This document shows, one piece after another, positions 9,789-18,739 of a stretch of 64,000 nt of DNA. The first letter of the stretch is position 1, and every line of letters begins with the position of its first letter. The stretch comes from Psychroserpens damuponensis (GTDB lineage Bacteria > Bacteroidota > Bacteroidia > Flavobacteriales > Flavobacteriaceae), in assembly GCF_000826655.1 (NCBI RefSeq), contig NZ_JXJO01000024.1:310001-374000 (forward strand), read 5' to 3'. The notes beneath the pieces are model-generated. The model was not told the DNA's origin. It saw nothing but the letters and a program-made list of their open reading frames with translations, and ran no database searches. A program made the position numbers and the translations under genes.

Positions 9789-10073
9789 ATGACGTCTCCA
9801 GAAGACTACATGCTTCCATGTATAAATAAAAAAATTTTAGGCTTTGAATGTATGGGTTGTGGTGGCCAACGAGCCCTATCGTTATTATATCATGGCGAAT
9901 TTATTGCAGCATTTAAAATGTATCCTGCAATTTATCCATTAATTCTACTGTTTCTTTTTATTGGTTTAAATTTTTTCTTTAAATTTAAAAATGGTAGTAG
10001 AATTATAAGTATTTTGGCTATCATATCTATCGTAATGATAATAACTAATTTTACACTTAAACTAATCAATTAA
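9789..10073 (+). CDS. DUF2752 membrane protein
   Basis: 94 residues. The N-terminal half carries the DUF2752 signature CMGCGGQRAL (about 25-34), with a second cysteine upstream (LPCINKK). Two transmembrane segments follow (about 47-66 and 70-92). DUF2752 proteins are uncharacterised small membrane proteins. The gene is nine bases from the CCC-motif protein and likely co-transcribed with it. Confidence 0.75.
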   Translation: MTSPEDYMLPCINKKILGFECMGCGGQRALSLLYHGEFIAAFKMYPAIYPLILLFLFIGLNFFFKFKNGSRIISILAIISIVMIITNFTLKLIN

Positions 10074-10082
10074 ATTTCACAA

Positions 10083-10424
10083 ATGGAAAATCAAAAATTA
10101 CCAAATGCAACCATAAGTATGGTGCTAGCAATTTTATCATTTATCGGTTGTTGTTGTACAAACGGTATTGGCGGACTAGTTTTATCAGGAGTCGCATTAT
10201 TTCTGGTTAAAAAAGACGAAAAAACCTATGCCGAAAACCCAGAATTATATAGCAATTTTCAACAAGTTAAAACGGCCAAAATTATAGCAATTATTGGTTT
10301 AGTTTTAAGTGCTCTTATCGTTCTTGTGTTAATTTATTTATTAGCTACAGGTCAATATGATGAAATGACTCAGCAGTATATGAATATGCTTGAAGACATG
10401 CAACAACAGCAGCAAAATCAATAA
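10083..10424 (+). CDS. CCC-motif membrane protein (DUF4190-like)
   Basis: 113 residues with three consecutive cysteines (IGCCCTNGIGG, around 22-32) inside the first hydrophobic segment. A charged loop (KKDEKTYAENPELY) is followed by a second transmembrane segment (about 60-85) and a Gln-rich tail (QQQQQNQ). This matches the flavobacterial CCC-motif membrane protein family, often encoded beside DUF2752 proteins. Function unknown; a role for the two cysteine-bearing proteins together is an inference from adjacency. Confidence 0.7.
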   Translation: MENQKLPNATISMVLAILSFIGCCCTNGIGGLVLSGVALFLVKKDEKTYAENPELYSNFQQVKTAKIIAIIGLVLSALIVLVLIYLLATGQYDEMTQQYMNMLEDMQQQQQNQ

Positions 10425-10440
10425 TACCAATTGGTATCAT

Positions 10441-10477
10441 AAAAAAAACCTCAATAGTTATATTGAGGTTTTTTTTT
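10441..10477. terminator. bidirectional rho-independent terminator
   Basis: An 8-bp stem CCTCAATA/TATTGAGG with a GTTA loop is flanked by A8 on the left and T9 on the right. It can serve both the CCC-motif gene and the converging rocD. Confidence 0.9.
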
Positions 10478-10498
10478 ATTTAATAATCTTCGGAAATG

Positions 10499-11743
10499 TT
10501 AAGCTTCAAATTGTTTAAGCGTTTTAACAATAATCGATACGCAATCCAATAATTCATCTTTAGTCATAACTAAAGGAGGCGCAAAACGAATAATGTTACC
10601 ATGAGTTGGCTTTGCCAAAAGACCATTGTCTCTTAAAGCTAAACAAATATTCCAAGCGGTATCACTATCTTCATCATCATTAATAACGATAGCATTTAAC
10701 AAACCTTTTCCTCTAACCAAAGTGGCAATTGAACTTGTTTCGATAAATTTATCTAACTCACTTCTAAAAAGTTCACCTAAAACTTCAGCATTTGTAGCTA
10801 ATTCCTCATCACGTACAACCTCAAGTGCAGCGATAGCAACAGCAGCTGCAATTGGATTTCCTCCAAAAGTACTACCATGATTTCCAGGTCTAATCACCTT
10901 CATGATTGGATCATTAGCTAAAACAGCACTTACAGGATAAGCTCCTCCTGATAAGGCTTTACCAAGTATTAAAATATCTGGTTTTACATTTTCATGATCA
11001 ACAGCTAATAATTTACCTGTTCTTGCAATTCCGGTTTGTACTTCATCTGCAATAAACAAAACGTTATGTGTTTCACATAAGGCTTTTGCTTTTGTTAAAT
11101 AGCCTTCACTTGGCACATAAACTCCAGCTTCTCCTTGAATAGGTTCTACCAAAAATCCAGCAACATTCTTATTATTTTCTAAGGCTTCTTCTAAAGCCTT
11201 TAAATTATCGTATTCAATTTTAATAAACCCATCAGTATAAGGACCAAAGTTTTTTCTAGCAACAGGATCATTACTAAATGATATTATTGTAGTTGTTCTT
11301 CCGTGGAAATTATTCTCACAAACGATAATTTCAGCTTTATTCTCATCAATACCTTTAACTTCATAAGCCCATTTTCTACAAATTTTCAAAGCAGTTTCAA
11401 CAGCTTCGGCACCTGTATTCATTGGTAATAATTTATCAAAGTTAAAATACTCTGAAGCAAATTTTTCATACTTCCCAAGCACATCATTATAAAATGCTCT
11501 TGAAGTCAAACTCAATGTTTGCGCTTGTTGTGTCATGGCATTGACAATCTTTGGATGACAGTGCCCTTGGTTTACAGCAGAATAAGCCGACAGAAAATCA
11601 TAATATTTCTTGCCTTCTACATCCCAAACATACACACCTTCTCCTTTACTCAATACTACTGGTAATGGATGGTAGTTGTGTGCACCATACTTGTTTTCTA
11701 AATCGATCGCTTGTTGCGAAGTTTATTGGTCTAAAACAGCCAT
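10499..11743 (-). pseudogene. rocD: ornithine aminotransferase with in-frame stop at codon 7
   Basis: The body is an intact class-III PLP aminotransferase ([67 protein letters not shown] with the PLP lysine, [10 protein letters not shown]). It converts ornithine and 2-oxoglutarate to glutamate semialdehyde and glutamate. The natural start appears to be ATG at 11743-11741, reading MAVLDQ, then TAA (11725-11723), then [20 protein letters not shown] in the same frame, which is the usual N-terminus of the flavobacterial enzyme. Single-base TTA to TAA would explain it. The longest stop-free frame starts at a TTG (11653) and lacks about 34 residues. No other damage is visible, so this could be a very recent loss, a read error, or rescue by reinitiation. 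Confidence 0.75.
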
Positions 11744-12339
11744 TTTAAAAAGAATTTAAAAGTTAATATCCAAACAAATGGATATCTAAAATAACCATTC
11801 CTTATCTACCTTTATCCTTTCTAAATCCTAATAATATTAGGACGAAAATTCAGCGTGGGAAAGAAATCATCCCTAAGGCTTGCAAATTAATCAATAAAAC
11901 AATGATTAAAAACCAAATTGATCAATTTTTGTTGACAAAAAAATATTTTATTGGCTCCGGAAAAGTGAGTCTTAAAGGTATCTAAGGCTTCTTCTATTAA
12001 TTTGCCGTAACTTCCAAGTACAAAAATCTACAGTAAACTAGCTTTAATAATTGAAGCTATATTTATATAGTGTGATATTTCCGAAGTTAAACTAAAAAGC
12101 GCTATCACACCCAACTAACGAATTCTCATGTTTATTTATAGCCAAATTTAAACGCGTGGTGTGGCTAAACTCTTGAATAATTAAGTTACCCTTTTTTTAG
12201 TTTACCATATTATGTGTTTAAAAACGCTAATGACTTGCTTTCTATCATGGTGTAATAATTATAAATAGGTGAATTTTAATTAATAGACAATCTAAATTAT
12301 ACAGACTTAATTAGGTCTAAATATTTATAAAATTACAAC
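11744..12339. other. gene-poor region with several dyads
   Basis: About 600 bases without a supported gene. It includes the rocD leader, a perfect 17-bp palindrome (TCCTAATA-A-TATTAGGA, 11826-11842), a spaced pair GTGTGATA (12070-12077) / TATCACAC (12103-12110) bracketing one copy of the CTTCGGAA motif, and a TAGCCA/TGGCTA pair near 12138-12173. No RNA family was recognised; a small RNA cannot be excluded. Confidence 0.5.
11766..11785. promoter_or_regulatory. dyad upstream of rocD, candidate operator
   Basis: ATATCCA-N6-TGGATAT, 7-bp perfect arms, centred about 32 bases upstream of the rocD ATG at 11743. The position suits a repressor or Lrp-type regulator, but no regulator gene is adjacent. 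Confidence 0.35.
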
Positions 12340-12347
12340 TATCTTTG
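12340..12347 (+). promoter_or_regulatory. Bacteroidota -7 promoter box for rlmD
   Basis: TATCTTTG followed by CATCC fits the TAnnTTTG consensus well. It lies 18 nt before the chosen ATG at 12366, arguing against the TTG at 12345 as start. The -33 element is weak. Confidence 0.6.
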
Positions 12348-12365
12348 CATCCAAATCATCGAAAA

Positions 12366-13820
12366 ATGCCAAGAAGAGAACGAAACAAGTTTGTAAAACG
12401 CGGACAAATTATTGAAATTTTAATTGAAGATTATGCTTTTGGTGGCAAAGGCATTGGTCGTATTAGAAATGAACATGGAGAATTTGTCGTTTTTGTTCCT
12501 AATACGTTACCTGGTCAATTGGTGAAAACTCAAATTAAAAAGAGTAGTAAAAAATATGCCGAAGGAAAACTCTTTGAAGTATTAAAACCGTCTGAAGATG
12601 AAATTGATATGCCTTTTCAAAGTATTCCTGGTGCACCTTACATTAATTTACCAATTGAAAAGCAACATCAGTATAAAAAACAAAGTACTCTAGAGTTATT
12701 TAAACGTATTGGTAAGGTTACTGATATTGAAGATAAATTTGATGAATTTGTAGAGTCTCCTAATACCTTTCATTATAGAAATAAAATGGAATATGGTTTT
12801 TCTGCCATTGGTTACAATCATGAGTTAAAAACCGATGTAGATGAATTTACTCTTGGTTTTAAAAAACGTGGTACTTGGTGGTGTGGTGATAACCTTAATA
12901 AAGATTCTGGTTTATTTGATGCCGAATTTGAAAATAAGTTAAAAGACATTAAAAACTATTGTATAAAAACAGGATTAGCGCCATGGCATGCTCCAAAACG
13001 TGAAGGTTTCTTTAGATATTTTGTTGTTAGAAAATCTTACAAAACCAATAAACTATTATTTAATTTAGTAACGACGTCGCCAGAATTACCTAAGTTTGAT
13101 CTAAATACATTTGCAAACTATCTAGTACAACTTTTTGGCGATAGAGTTGCGGGATTACTACATACCATAAATGATGAAATTGGAGATAGAACGATTGCCA
13201 CCACAGGAAGTATTTCTTTAATTTATGGAGACGATAAAATTGTTGAAGAATTATTAGATCTAAACTTTGAAATTAGCATGAAAAGCTTTTTTCAAACCAA
13301 CCCAAAATGTGCAGAAAAATTATATTCTAAAGTTGTTGATTATGTTTTAGAACAAAAAGAAGCTGTAGATAATACCGTTGTTTTAGATTTATTTTGCGGT
13401 ACAGGAACTATTGGGCAAATTATAGCTAACAAAGCAGAAAACACAAAAATTGTTGGTGTAGACATTGTTGCTTCAGCTATTGAAGACGCTAAAGAAAATG
13501 CCAAACGCAATAATATTGAAGGACTAAAATTCTTTGCTGCAGATGTAGGTAAATTTTTAACCGAACACCCTGAATACACTAATAAAATTAGAACGATTAT
13601 TTTAGATCCTGCAAGAGCTGGTATTGCTCCAAAAACTCTTAAAAAAATAATAAACCTCAATGCAGAACGTTTGGTTTATGTATCTTGTAATCCTGCAACA
13701 CAAGCTAGAGATACAGAACAATTAATGGAGGCCAATTATAACATTAAAAAAATAAGTTTAGTAGATCAGTTTCCTCATACTGCACATATTGAAACCGTTG
13801 TTTTATTTGAGAAAAATTAA
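12366..13820 (+). CDS. rlmD: 23S rRNA (uracil-C5)-methyltransferase, RlmD/TrmA family
   Basis: 484 residues. An N-terminal TRAM-type OB domain (about 10-70; EDYAFGGKGIGRI) precedes a linker and a Rossmann methyltransferase domain with the SAM motif LDLFCGTGTIGQ (about 340-351) and LDPARAGI. The catalytic cysteine is in YVSCNPAT, as in all 5-methyluridine enzymes. RlmD modifies U1939 in E. coli; family members may target other uridines, so the exact site is inferred. ATG 12366 starts MPRRERNK; the longer frame begins inside the promoter. DUF6452 follows with no spacer. Confidence 0.85.
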   Translation: MPRRERNKFVKRGQIIEILIEDYAFGGKGIGRIRNEHGEFVVFVPNTLPGQLVKTQIKKSSKKYAEGKLFEVLKPSEDEIDMPFQSIPGAPYINLPIEKQHQYKKQSTLELFKRIGKVTDIEDKFDEFVESPNTFHYRNKMEYGFSAIGYNHELKTDVDEFTLGFKKRGTWWCGDNLNKDSGLFDAEFENKLKDIKNYCIKTGLAPWHAPKREGFFRYFVVRKSYKTNKLLFNLVTTSPELPKFDLNTFANYLVQLFGDRVAGLLHTINDEIGDRTIATTGSISLIYGDDKIVEELLDLNFEISMKSFFQTNPKCAEKLYSKVVDYVLEQKEAVDNTVVLDLFCGTGTIGQIIANKAENTKIVGVDIVASAIEDAKENAKRNNIEGLKFFAADVGKFLTEHPEYTNKIRTIILDPARAGIAPKTLKKIINLNAERLVYVSCNPATQARDTEQLMEANYNIKKISLVDQFPHTAHIETVVLFEKN

Positions 13821-14390
13821 ATGAAAAACATAAAATTTATAATTCTATTTATAGCTATCATATTTTATAGCTGCGAACGTGATGACATATGCTCTGAAGC
13901 GACTCCTACAACACCACATTTAATCATACGATTTTATGATATCAACAATCCTGACAATCTTAAACAGGTGAGACAATTGGAAATTGTAGGTCTAGATGAC
14001 ACTGATACGCCTTTAAGTGAAAACATTTTAAGTAGAACAGAAACAGACTCTATTGTTTTACCCTTAAATTTTCAAGCTGAAAATGAAATAACAACAACAC
14101 GATTTCAATTAGAAAAAGATGCAGATTTCTCTATTGATGTTAATGAGGATGGTGAAGATGACTTAACTACAACTTCAAATCCAGATGTGATAACCATAAC
14201 CTACACTCCCGAATTTGTTTATGTCTCTAGAGCTTGTGGCTACAAAAGTATATTTCACCTAGATGAAACTCAAGGCATACAAAGAGATGGTACTGCTCAA
14301 GGTGACGATGATACTTGGATTACAAATTTTGAAATAATTAATGAAACCATAGAAAATGAAAATGCAGCACAAATTATTATTTATCATTAA
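13821..14390 (+). CDS. DUF6452 lipoprotein
   Basis: 189 residues with a lipoprotein signal (FIAIIFYSC, cysteine about 18) followed by ERDDIC...TPTTPHLIIRFYD, the opening I associate with DUF6452. The rest is beta-rich. It starts directly on the rlmD stop and overlaps the next gene by 35 bases. The rlmD-DUF6452-DUF6048 order recurs in flavobacteria as far as I recall, but no function is known. Confidence 0.7.
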   Translation: MKNIKFIILFIAIIFYSCERDDICSEATPTTPHLIIRFYDINNPDNLKQVRQLEIVGLDDTDTPLSENILSRTETDSIVLPLNFQAENEITTTRFQLEKDADFSIDVNEDGEDDLTTTSNPDVITITYTPEFVYVSRACGYKSIFHLDETQGIQRDGTAQGDDDTWITNFEIINETIENENAAQIIIYH

Positions 14391-15108
14391 TATGATAATA
14401 GTGATGCTATTTTCTTTAGCATCAAACGCTCAAATTGGCGATACAGAAAAACAAGCTGACACCTTAGTTTATAAACAAAAATACGGATTACGATTAGGCG
14501 CAGATCTTGGTAAAGTTGCACGAGCTATGGTTGACAAAGACTATACAGGCTTTGAAATTAATGGTGACTATAGACTAAGTAAAAACCTATATATCGCTGG
14601 AGAATTAGGAACAGAAGAACGAAGAATTGCTACAGATTTTTTAGACGTTACCGCAAAAGGAAGCTATTTTAAAGCAGGTATTGATTACAACACCTACACC
14701 AACTGGCTAGATATGCAAAACATGATTTATACTGGTTTTAGAGTTGGTGCCAGTACATTTAGTCAAACACAAAATCAATTTACTATATATAACACAGACC
14801 AATATTGGGAAAACCAATCTATAAATACTATAGCTCAAGAAAACAAAGGGCTAACAGCTATTTGGGCAGAACTAGTTATTGGTTTAAAAGCAGAACTTTT
14901 TACAAATTTATACGCTGGTCTTAATATTCAAATAAAGGCAATGGTTTCTCAAGATCAACCCGTTGATTTTGAAAATTTATATGTACCTGGTTTTAATAGA
15001 ACTTATGATAGTGGTCGCTTTGGTTTAGGTTTTGGTTATACCATTTCTTACTTAGTTCCTATTTTTAAAAAGGATAAAAAAGTAGTTGTAAAAAACGACA
15101 AAAACTAA
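14356..15108 (+). CDS. DUF6048 outer-membrane beta-barrel-like protein
   Basis: Up to 250 residues. The signal peptide ends SLASNAQ. The mature chain has alternating amphipathic strands (YGLRLGADLGKV, GFEINGDYRLSKNLYIAGELG, IYTGFRVGASTF, LYAGLNIQIKAM, GFGYTISYLVPIF), typical of a small outer-membrane barrel. It matches DUF6048. The chosen ATG overlaps DUF6452 by 35 bases; ATG 14362 gives nearly the same signal peptide. Probably translationally coupled to the lipoprotein gene, suggesting a shared envelope role. Confidence 0.7.
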   Translation: MKMQHKLLFIINMIIVMLFSLASNAQIGDTEKQADTLVYKQKYGLRLGADLGKVARAMVDKDYTGFEINGDYRLSKNLYIAGELGTEERRIATDFLDVTAKGSYFKAGIDYNTYTNWLDMQNMIYTGFRVGASTFSQTQNQFTIYNTDQYWENQSINTIAQENKGLTAIWAELVIGLKAELFTNLYAGLNIQIKAMVSQDQPVDFENLYVPGFNRTYDSGRFGLGFGYTISYLVPIFKKDKKVVVKNDKN

Positions 15109-15111
15109 ACC

Positions 15112-15531
15112 TTAATAATCCTTACTCACCTTAATTTGATAACCTTCAATAGGATGATCTACACCATTTATTTTAGCAGTAGCTTTAAAAAACATAGTAT
15201 CCTTAGCAGTTCTAAGCATTTCAATTCTTAAGCCACCTTCTCTATCAATCATTTTTTCTACTTCGGAAATTTTATTCTCAGGAGTCGTTGCACTTAATTT
15301 TAAAATATAATTGCAATCATCAACCCATTTAATATCTAACTCCACGACATCATGAGTTGAAAGACTTTCTATTTGTGTTGTTTTATTTCTTATAAGTTTA
15401 GATTGAGGCACTCTCGAGTCTCCAGGAATTACAAATGTTCCTGTTTTAAACTTTTTACATTTTAATTCTTGACCAAAACTTGTTGCACTAAGCAAAACTA
15501 ACACAACAATACTAACTAGTTTATTACTCAT
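15112..15531 (-). CDS. small secreted hypothetical protein
   Basis: 139 residues with a signal peptide (ends TSFGQ). The mature part opens CKKFKTGTFVIPG and contains an RNKTTQIE ... IKWVDDCNYILKL pattern seen in a Bacteroidota family sometimes mislabelled as a DNA topoisomerase IV protein. There is no topoisomerase feature; it is about 120 mature residues and probably periplasmic. Its ATG directly abuts the stop of the upstream rlmL-like gene. Confidence 0.55.
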   Translation of the reverse strand: MSNKLVSIVVLVLLSATSFGQELKCKKFKTGTFVIPGDSRVPQSKLIRNKTTQIESLSTHDVVELDIKWVDDCNYILKLSATTPENKISEVEKMIDREGGLRIEMLRTAKDTMFFKATAKINGVDHPIEGYQIKVSKDY

Positions 15532-16707
15532 TTAATTATTTTTTTTATCAGTATTCATATACTTTCCTTTCTTGCTACCTTCATACATCACATATTTTAC
15601 TAAACGTGCTTCTAATTTAGCATTTACTAAATGAATTTTTCTAGAAGGTCTTAACCCAACATGTTTTAAAGCTTCAAGGTTTGAAGTAATAAACCAAGCA
15701 TCTGTTCCTGGATATCCTTGTTTTAATGTATCACCAATAGCTGCATAAAATTGCTCCATATCAATATCTAATCGTTCTCCATAAGGCGGATTAAAAACCA
15801 TATGCAATTTATTATCACCTGCTTTTTGTGTTTTAAAGAAATCTTCGTGCTGTATGCTTATAAACTCATCTAAATGAGCATTTTTCATATTATCCTTTGC
15901 CTTTGCCACCGCACTTGGTGATTTATCATAACCATACATTTTATGATGAAAATCTCGGGTTTTATTTAATAGGGATTCTTCAATTTTTTCAAAAAGTTCT
16001 ACATCCCAATCTTCCCAACGTTCAAAAGCAAATTCTTTGCGCATCAAGTTTGGCGGAATATTACAGGCTATCATTGCAGCTTCAGCCAAAATGGTTCCAC
16101 TACCACACATAGGGTCCATAAAATCAGATTGACCATCCCAACCAGATAACATCACCAATCCTGCAGCCAAAACCTCATTAATTGGTGCGATATTGGTTGC
16201 TGTTTTATACCCTCTTTTATGTAAGGATTCTCCAGAGGTATCAAACGATATCGTGCAAACTTGCCTGTCTATATGCACATTAATCTTTAAATCTGGAAAA
16301 CGTAAATCTACATTAGGTCGTTGTCCATCAGTAGCTCTAAACTTATCTACAATAGCATCTTTTGTTTTTTGGGCCACATAAAGCGAATGTGTAAAAGCCT
16401 TAGAATGTACTGTTGCAGTAATTGCTAATGTACCTGAAGGTTTTAAATATTTATTCCATGACATTTTATACACTTGATCATAAAGATCTTGCTCATTAGT
16501 CACTCGAAACGTTTTTACAGGTTTTAGAATTTTAATTGCAGTACGCAATGCTAAATTGGCCTTGTACATGAAGCCTTTATCTCCCTCAAAACTAACGTTT
16601 CTAACGCCTTTTTTAACATGCATTCCACCTAATTGAATAAGCTCTCTTTCTAACAATTCTTCAAAACCAAATAAAGTTTTGGCTACCATTTTATAATTAT
16701 TCTCCAT
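15532..16707 (-). CDS. THUMP-domain 23S rRNA guanine-N2-methyltransferase (RlmL N-half type)
   Basis: 391 residues. The N-terminal ferredoxin-like plus THUMP region (about 5-155; KTLFGFEELLERELIQLGG, LFITSN-type core later) leads into a Rossmann methyltransferase with FMDPMCGSGTILAEAAMIA (about 193-211) and the catalytic NPPYGER motif. The length equals the N-terminal half of E. coli RlmL, which makes m2G2445; the RlmK half is missing, as is usual in this phylum. The C-terminus is basic (KKGKYMNTDKKNN). Operon with the downstream secreted protein, zero spacing. Confidence 0.8.
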   Translation of the reverse strand: MENNYKMVAKTLFGFEELLERELIQLGGMHVKKGVRNVSFEGDKGFMYKANLALRTAIKILKPVKTFRVTNEQDLYDQVYKMSWNKYLKPSGTLAITATVHSKAFTHSLYVAQKTKDAIVDKFRATDGQRPNVDLRFPDLKINVHIDRQVCTISFDTSGESLHKRGYKTATNIAPINEVLAAGLVMLSGWDGQSDFMDPMCGSGTILAEAAMIACNIPPNLMRKEFAFERWEDWDVELFEKIEESLLNKTRDFHHKMYGYDKSPSAVAKAKDNMKNAHLDEFISIQHEDFFKTQKAGDNKLHMVFNPPYGERLDIDMEQFYAAIGDTLKQGYPGTDAWFITSNLEALKHVGLRPSRKIHLVNAKLEARLVKYVMYEGSKKGKYMNTDKKNN

Positions 16708-16746
16708 GCTCTACGACTAATCCTGTATTAGGTTGTAAAAATAAAG

Positions 16747-16754
16747 TATTTTTG
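16747..16754 (+). promoter_or_regulatory. Bacteroidota -7 promoter box
   Basis: TATTTTTG matches TAnnTTTG, about 54 nt upstream of the methyltransferase ATG at 16808. No clear -33 element. Confidence 0.4.
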
Positions 16755-16807
16755 TGGCAACTTAAGACAATTTAATAATGAGATTCCCTTTTTCATGGGA
16801 AAAGCAT

Positions 16808-17539
16808 ATGACAAAAGACACTCAACAATGGTACGCGTCGTGGTTTGACTCTCCGTTTTACCACATTTTATATAAAGATCGGGATCATACCGAAGCGCAA
16901 CACTTTATGGATAATCTTACCAATTATCTTAACCTGCCTGAACAAGGAGAAATTCTAGATTTAGCCTGCGGAAAAGGGAGACACTCCATATATCTTAATA
17001 GTTTAGGTTATAATGTTACTGGTGTAGATTTATCTGAAAACAGCATAACATACGCTAAACAGTTTGAAAATGAAACACTTCAATTTGAAGTTCATGACAT
17101 GTGTAAACCATATAAAAAACAATTTGATGCTGTTTTTAATTTATTTACAAGTTTTGGATATTTTGAAAATGAAGAAGATAATTTAAATACAATTAAAGCT
17201 ATTAGCGCTAACTTAAATGAGACTGGATTTGGAGTTATTGACTTCATGAATAGCGAATATGTAATTGACCAGCTCGTTTCCGAAGATATTAAAACAGTAG
17301 AAGGCATCGATTTTCATCAAAAAAGAAGTGTTCAAAATGGCTATATTGTAAAAGATATTTCTTTTACTTCAAATGGTGAAAATTATCAATTTCAAGAACG
17401 AGTTAAAGCGTTTACTTTACAAGATTTTGAAGCACTTTTTGCAAAAGCAGGCGTCTATTTATTAGATGTTTTTGGAGATTATAAGCTTAAAAAATTTGAT
17501 TCAAAAACATCTGAACGTTTAGTCTTAATTTTTAAATAA
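16808..17539 (+). CDS. class I SAM-dependent methyltransferase
   Basis: 243 residues from ATG 16808 (MTKDTQQWYASWFDSPFYH), chosen over ATG 16778 because WFDSPFYHILYKDRDHTEA is the usual opening of this family. The SAM-binding motif is LDLACGKGRHSIYL (about 46-59), followed by VTGVDLSENSI and VFNLFTSFGYF. The substrate is unknown. Its stop overlaps the start of the ZIP transporter by one base, so the two are co-translated. Confidence 0.8.
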   Translation: MTKDTQQWYASWFDSPFYHILYKDRDHTEAQHFMDNLTNYLNLPEQGEILDLACGKGRHSIYLNSLGYNVTGVDLSENSITYAKQFENETLQFEVHDMCKPYKKQFDAVFNLFTSFGYFENEEDNLNTIKAISANLNETGFGVIDFMNSEYVIDQLVSEDIKTVEGIDFHQKRSVQNGYIVKDISFTSNGENYQFQERVKAFTLQDFEALFAKAGVYLLDVFGDYKLKKFDSKTSERLVLIFK

Positions 17540-18213
17540 TGCAATCGTATTTATTACCTATATTAGCGGTAGTTATTGGTGTTTTATTGGCATTTATTAC
17601 CAAGCAAAACAAATTATTATACACCAAACTCCTACTCTCATTTAGTGGTGCATTTTTATTAGCACTCACACTTTTTGATTTATTACCCGAAGTTTATCAC
17701 CATCTCGAGGCAAAAACCACAGGATTATTTATCATGTGTGGCATATTGCTGCAAATCATTTTAGAATTTTTCTCTAAAGGTGCAGAGCATGGACATGTGC
17801 ACATTCATAAAGACGAAACCAGTTTCCCTTGGTTACTGTTTATCAGTTTATGTTTACACAGTTTTTTAGAAGGCTTCCCAATTCATGAGCACAATGACAT
17901 GGTTTATGGTGTGCTCATCCATAAAATACCTATTGCAGCATTAATCTCATCATTTTTAATGCAATCAAATTTTAGTAGACTACAAATTGTAAGCTTTCTA
18001 ATCGTGTTTATTTTTATGACACCTTTAGGGACTTTAATTTCTAATGCTTCGGAAATATCCACTAATTACCTCACAATGATCAATGCCATTGTAATTGGGA
18101 TATTTTTTCATATTTCTACAACAATACTTTTTGAAAGTAGTGAAGGTCATAAATTTAATTTATCTAAGTTAGTGTCAATTATTCTTGGTGTTGGGATTGC
18201 CTATATGATTTAA
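17539..18213 (+). CDS. ZIP-family metal transporter
   Basis: 224 residues with about seven hydrophobic segments. A histidine-rich loop (EHGHVHIHKDE, about 82-92) precedes the ZIP signature: CLHSFLEGFPIHEH and, one helix later, HKIPIAALIS, whose His/Glu residues form the binuclear metal site. ZIP proteins move zinc, iron or manganese into the cytoplasm. Substrate cannot be read from sequence. One-base overlap with the methyltransferase. Confidence 0.85.
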   Translation: MQSYLLPILAVVIGVLLAFITKQNKLLYTKLLLSFSGAFLLALTLFDLLPEVYHHLEAKTTGLFIMCGILLQIILEFFSKGAEHGHVHIHKDETSFPWLLFISLCLHSFLEGFPIHEHNDMVYGVLIHKIPIAALISSFLMQSNFSRLQIVSFLIVFIFMTPLGTLISNASEISTNYLTMINAIVIGIFFHISTTILFESSEGHKFNLSKLVSIILGVGIAYMI

Positions 18214-18230
18214 TTAGAAATCAAAAGAAG

Positions 18231-18632
18231 ATGGATGAATTAGCTAAAATTGGAAAAAGAAAGACATTAATAATATCAATTAGTGTACTCATCATTTCTA
18301 TTCACACCATTTACTTATATCAGTCCTCTCGCCCAGAACTAGACAGTTTAAAACTCACGCAGCAAATAGTTAGATTTTTTCTAACTGTTGGTTTATTATA
18401 TGCAACCTATATTGGGAAAAATTGGGCTAGAATAATTACAGTTATACTTTTCACTTTAGCTGTTATAGGAGCAATTTATGGTATTATATCAACTCTAGAA
18501 GTCCCAATTCTCAATACAGTGCCATTTTATGTAATGGTTTTAGTATATGGAAAAGGCATTTCTCATTTTGGATTTTCAAAAAGCTATAAAGCGTTTTCTA
18601 AATATCAAAATTGGATACGAAATAATCAATAA
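18231..18632 (+). CDS. four-helix membrane protein, unknown
   Basis: 133 residues with four predicted transmembrane segments (about 12-29, 46-62, 67-88, 95-112) and a basic C-terminal tail. I recognise no family; the pattern resembles small uncharacterised integral membrane proteins of Bacteroidota. It lies 17 bases after the ZIP gene and is probably in the same transcript. Confidence 0.55.
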   Translation: MDELAKIGKRKTLIISISVLIISIHTIYLYQSSRPELDSLKLTQQIVRFFLTVGLLYATYIGKNWARIITVILFTLAVIGAIYGIISTLEVPILNTVPFYVMVLVYGKGISHFGFSKSYKAFSKYQNWIRNNQ

Positions 18633-18739
18633 TTGGTAAAGGAATTACAGGAAACCATTCTTGATCGTTATTTTTATAGTTTTAACTATATTGATGTAGT
18701 TAGAAAACAAGATTTAAAACATTTTTAAAGCTTAACATA

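Noticed and set aside
15112-15531. DNA topoisomerase IV label for the small secreted protein
   Set aside because: It is 139 residues with a signal peptide and has no topoisomerase motif.
18633-18728. 31-codon in-frame extension after the stop of the gene at 18231-18632 (readthrough or small gene)
   Set aside because: A run of this length without stops is not rare at this composition, and there is no independent start or motif.
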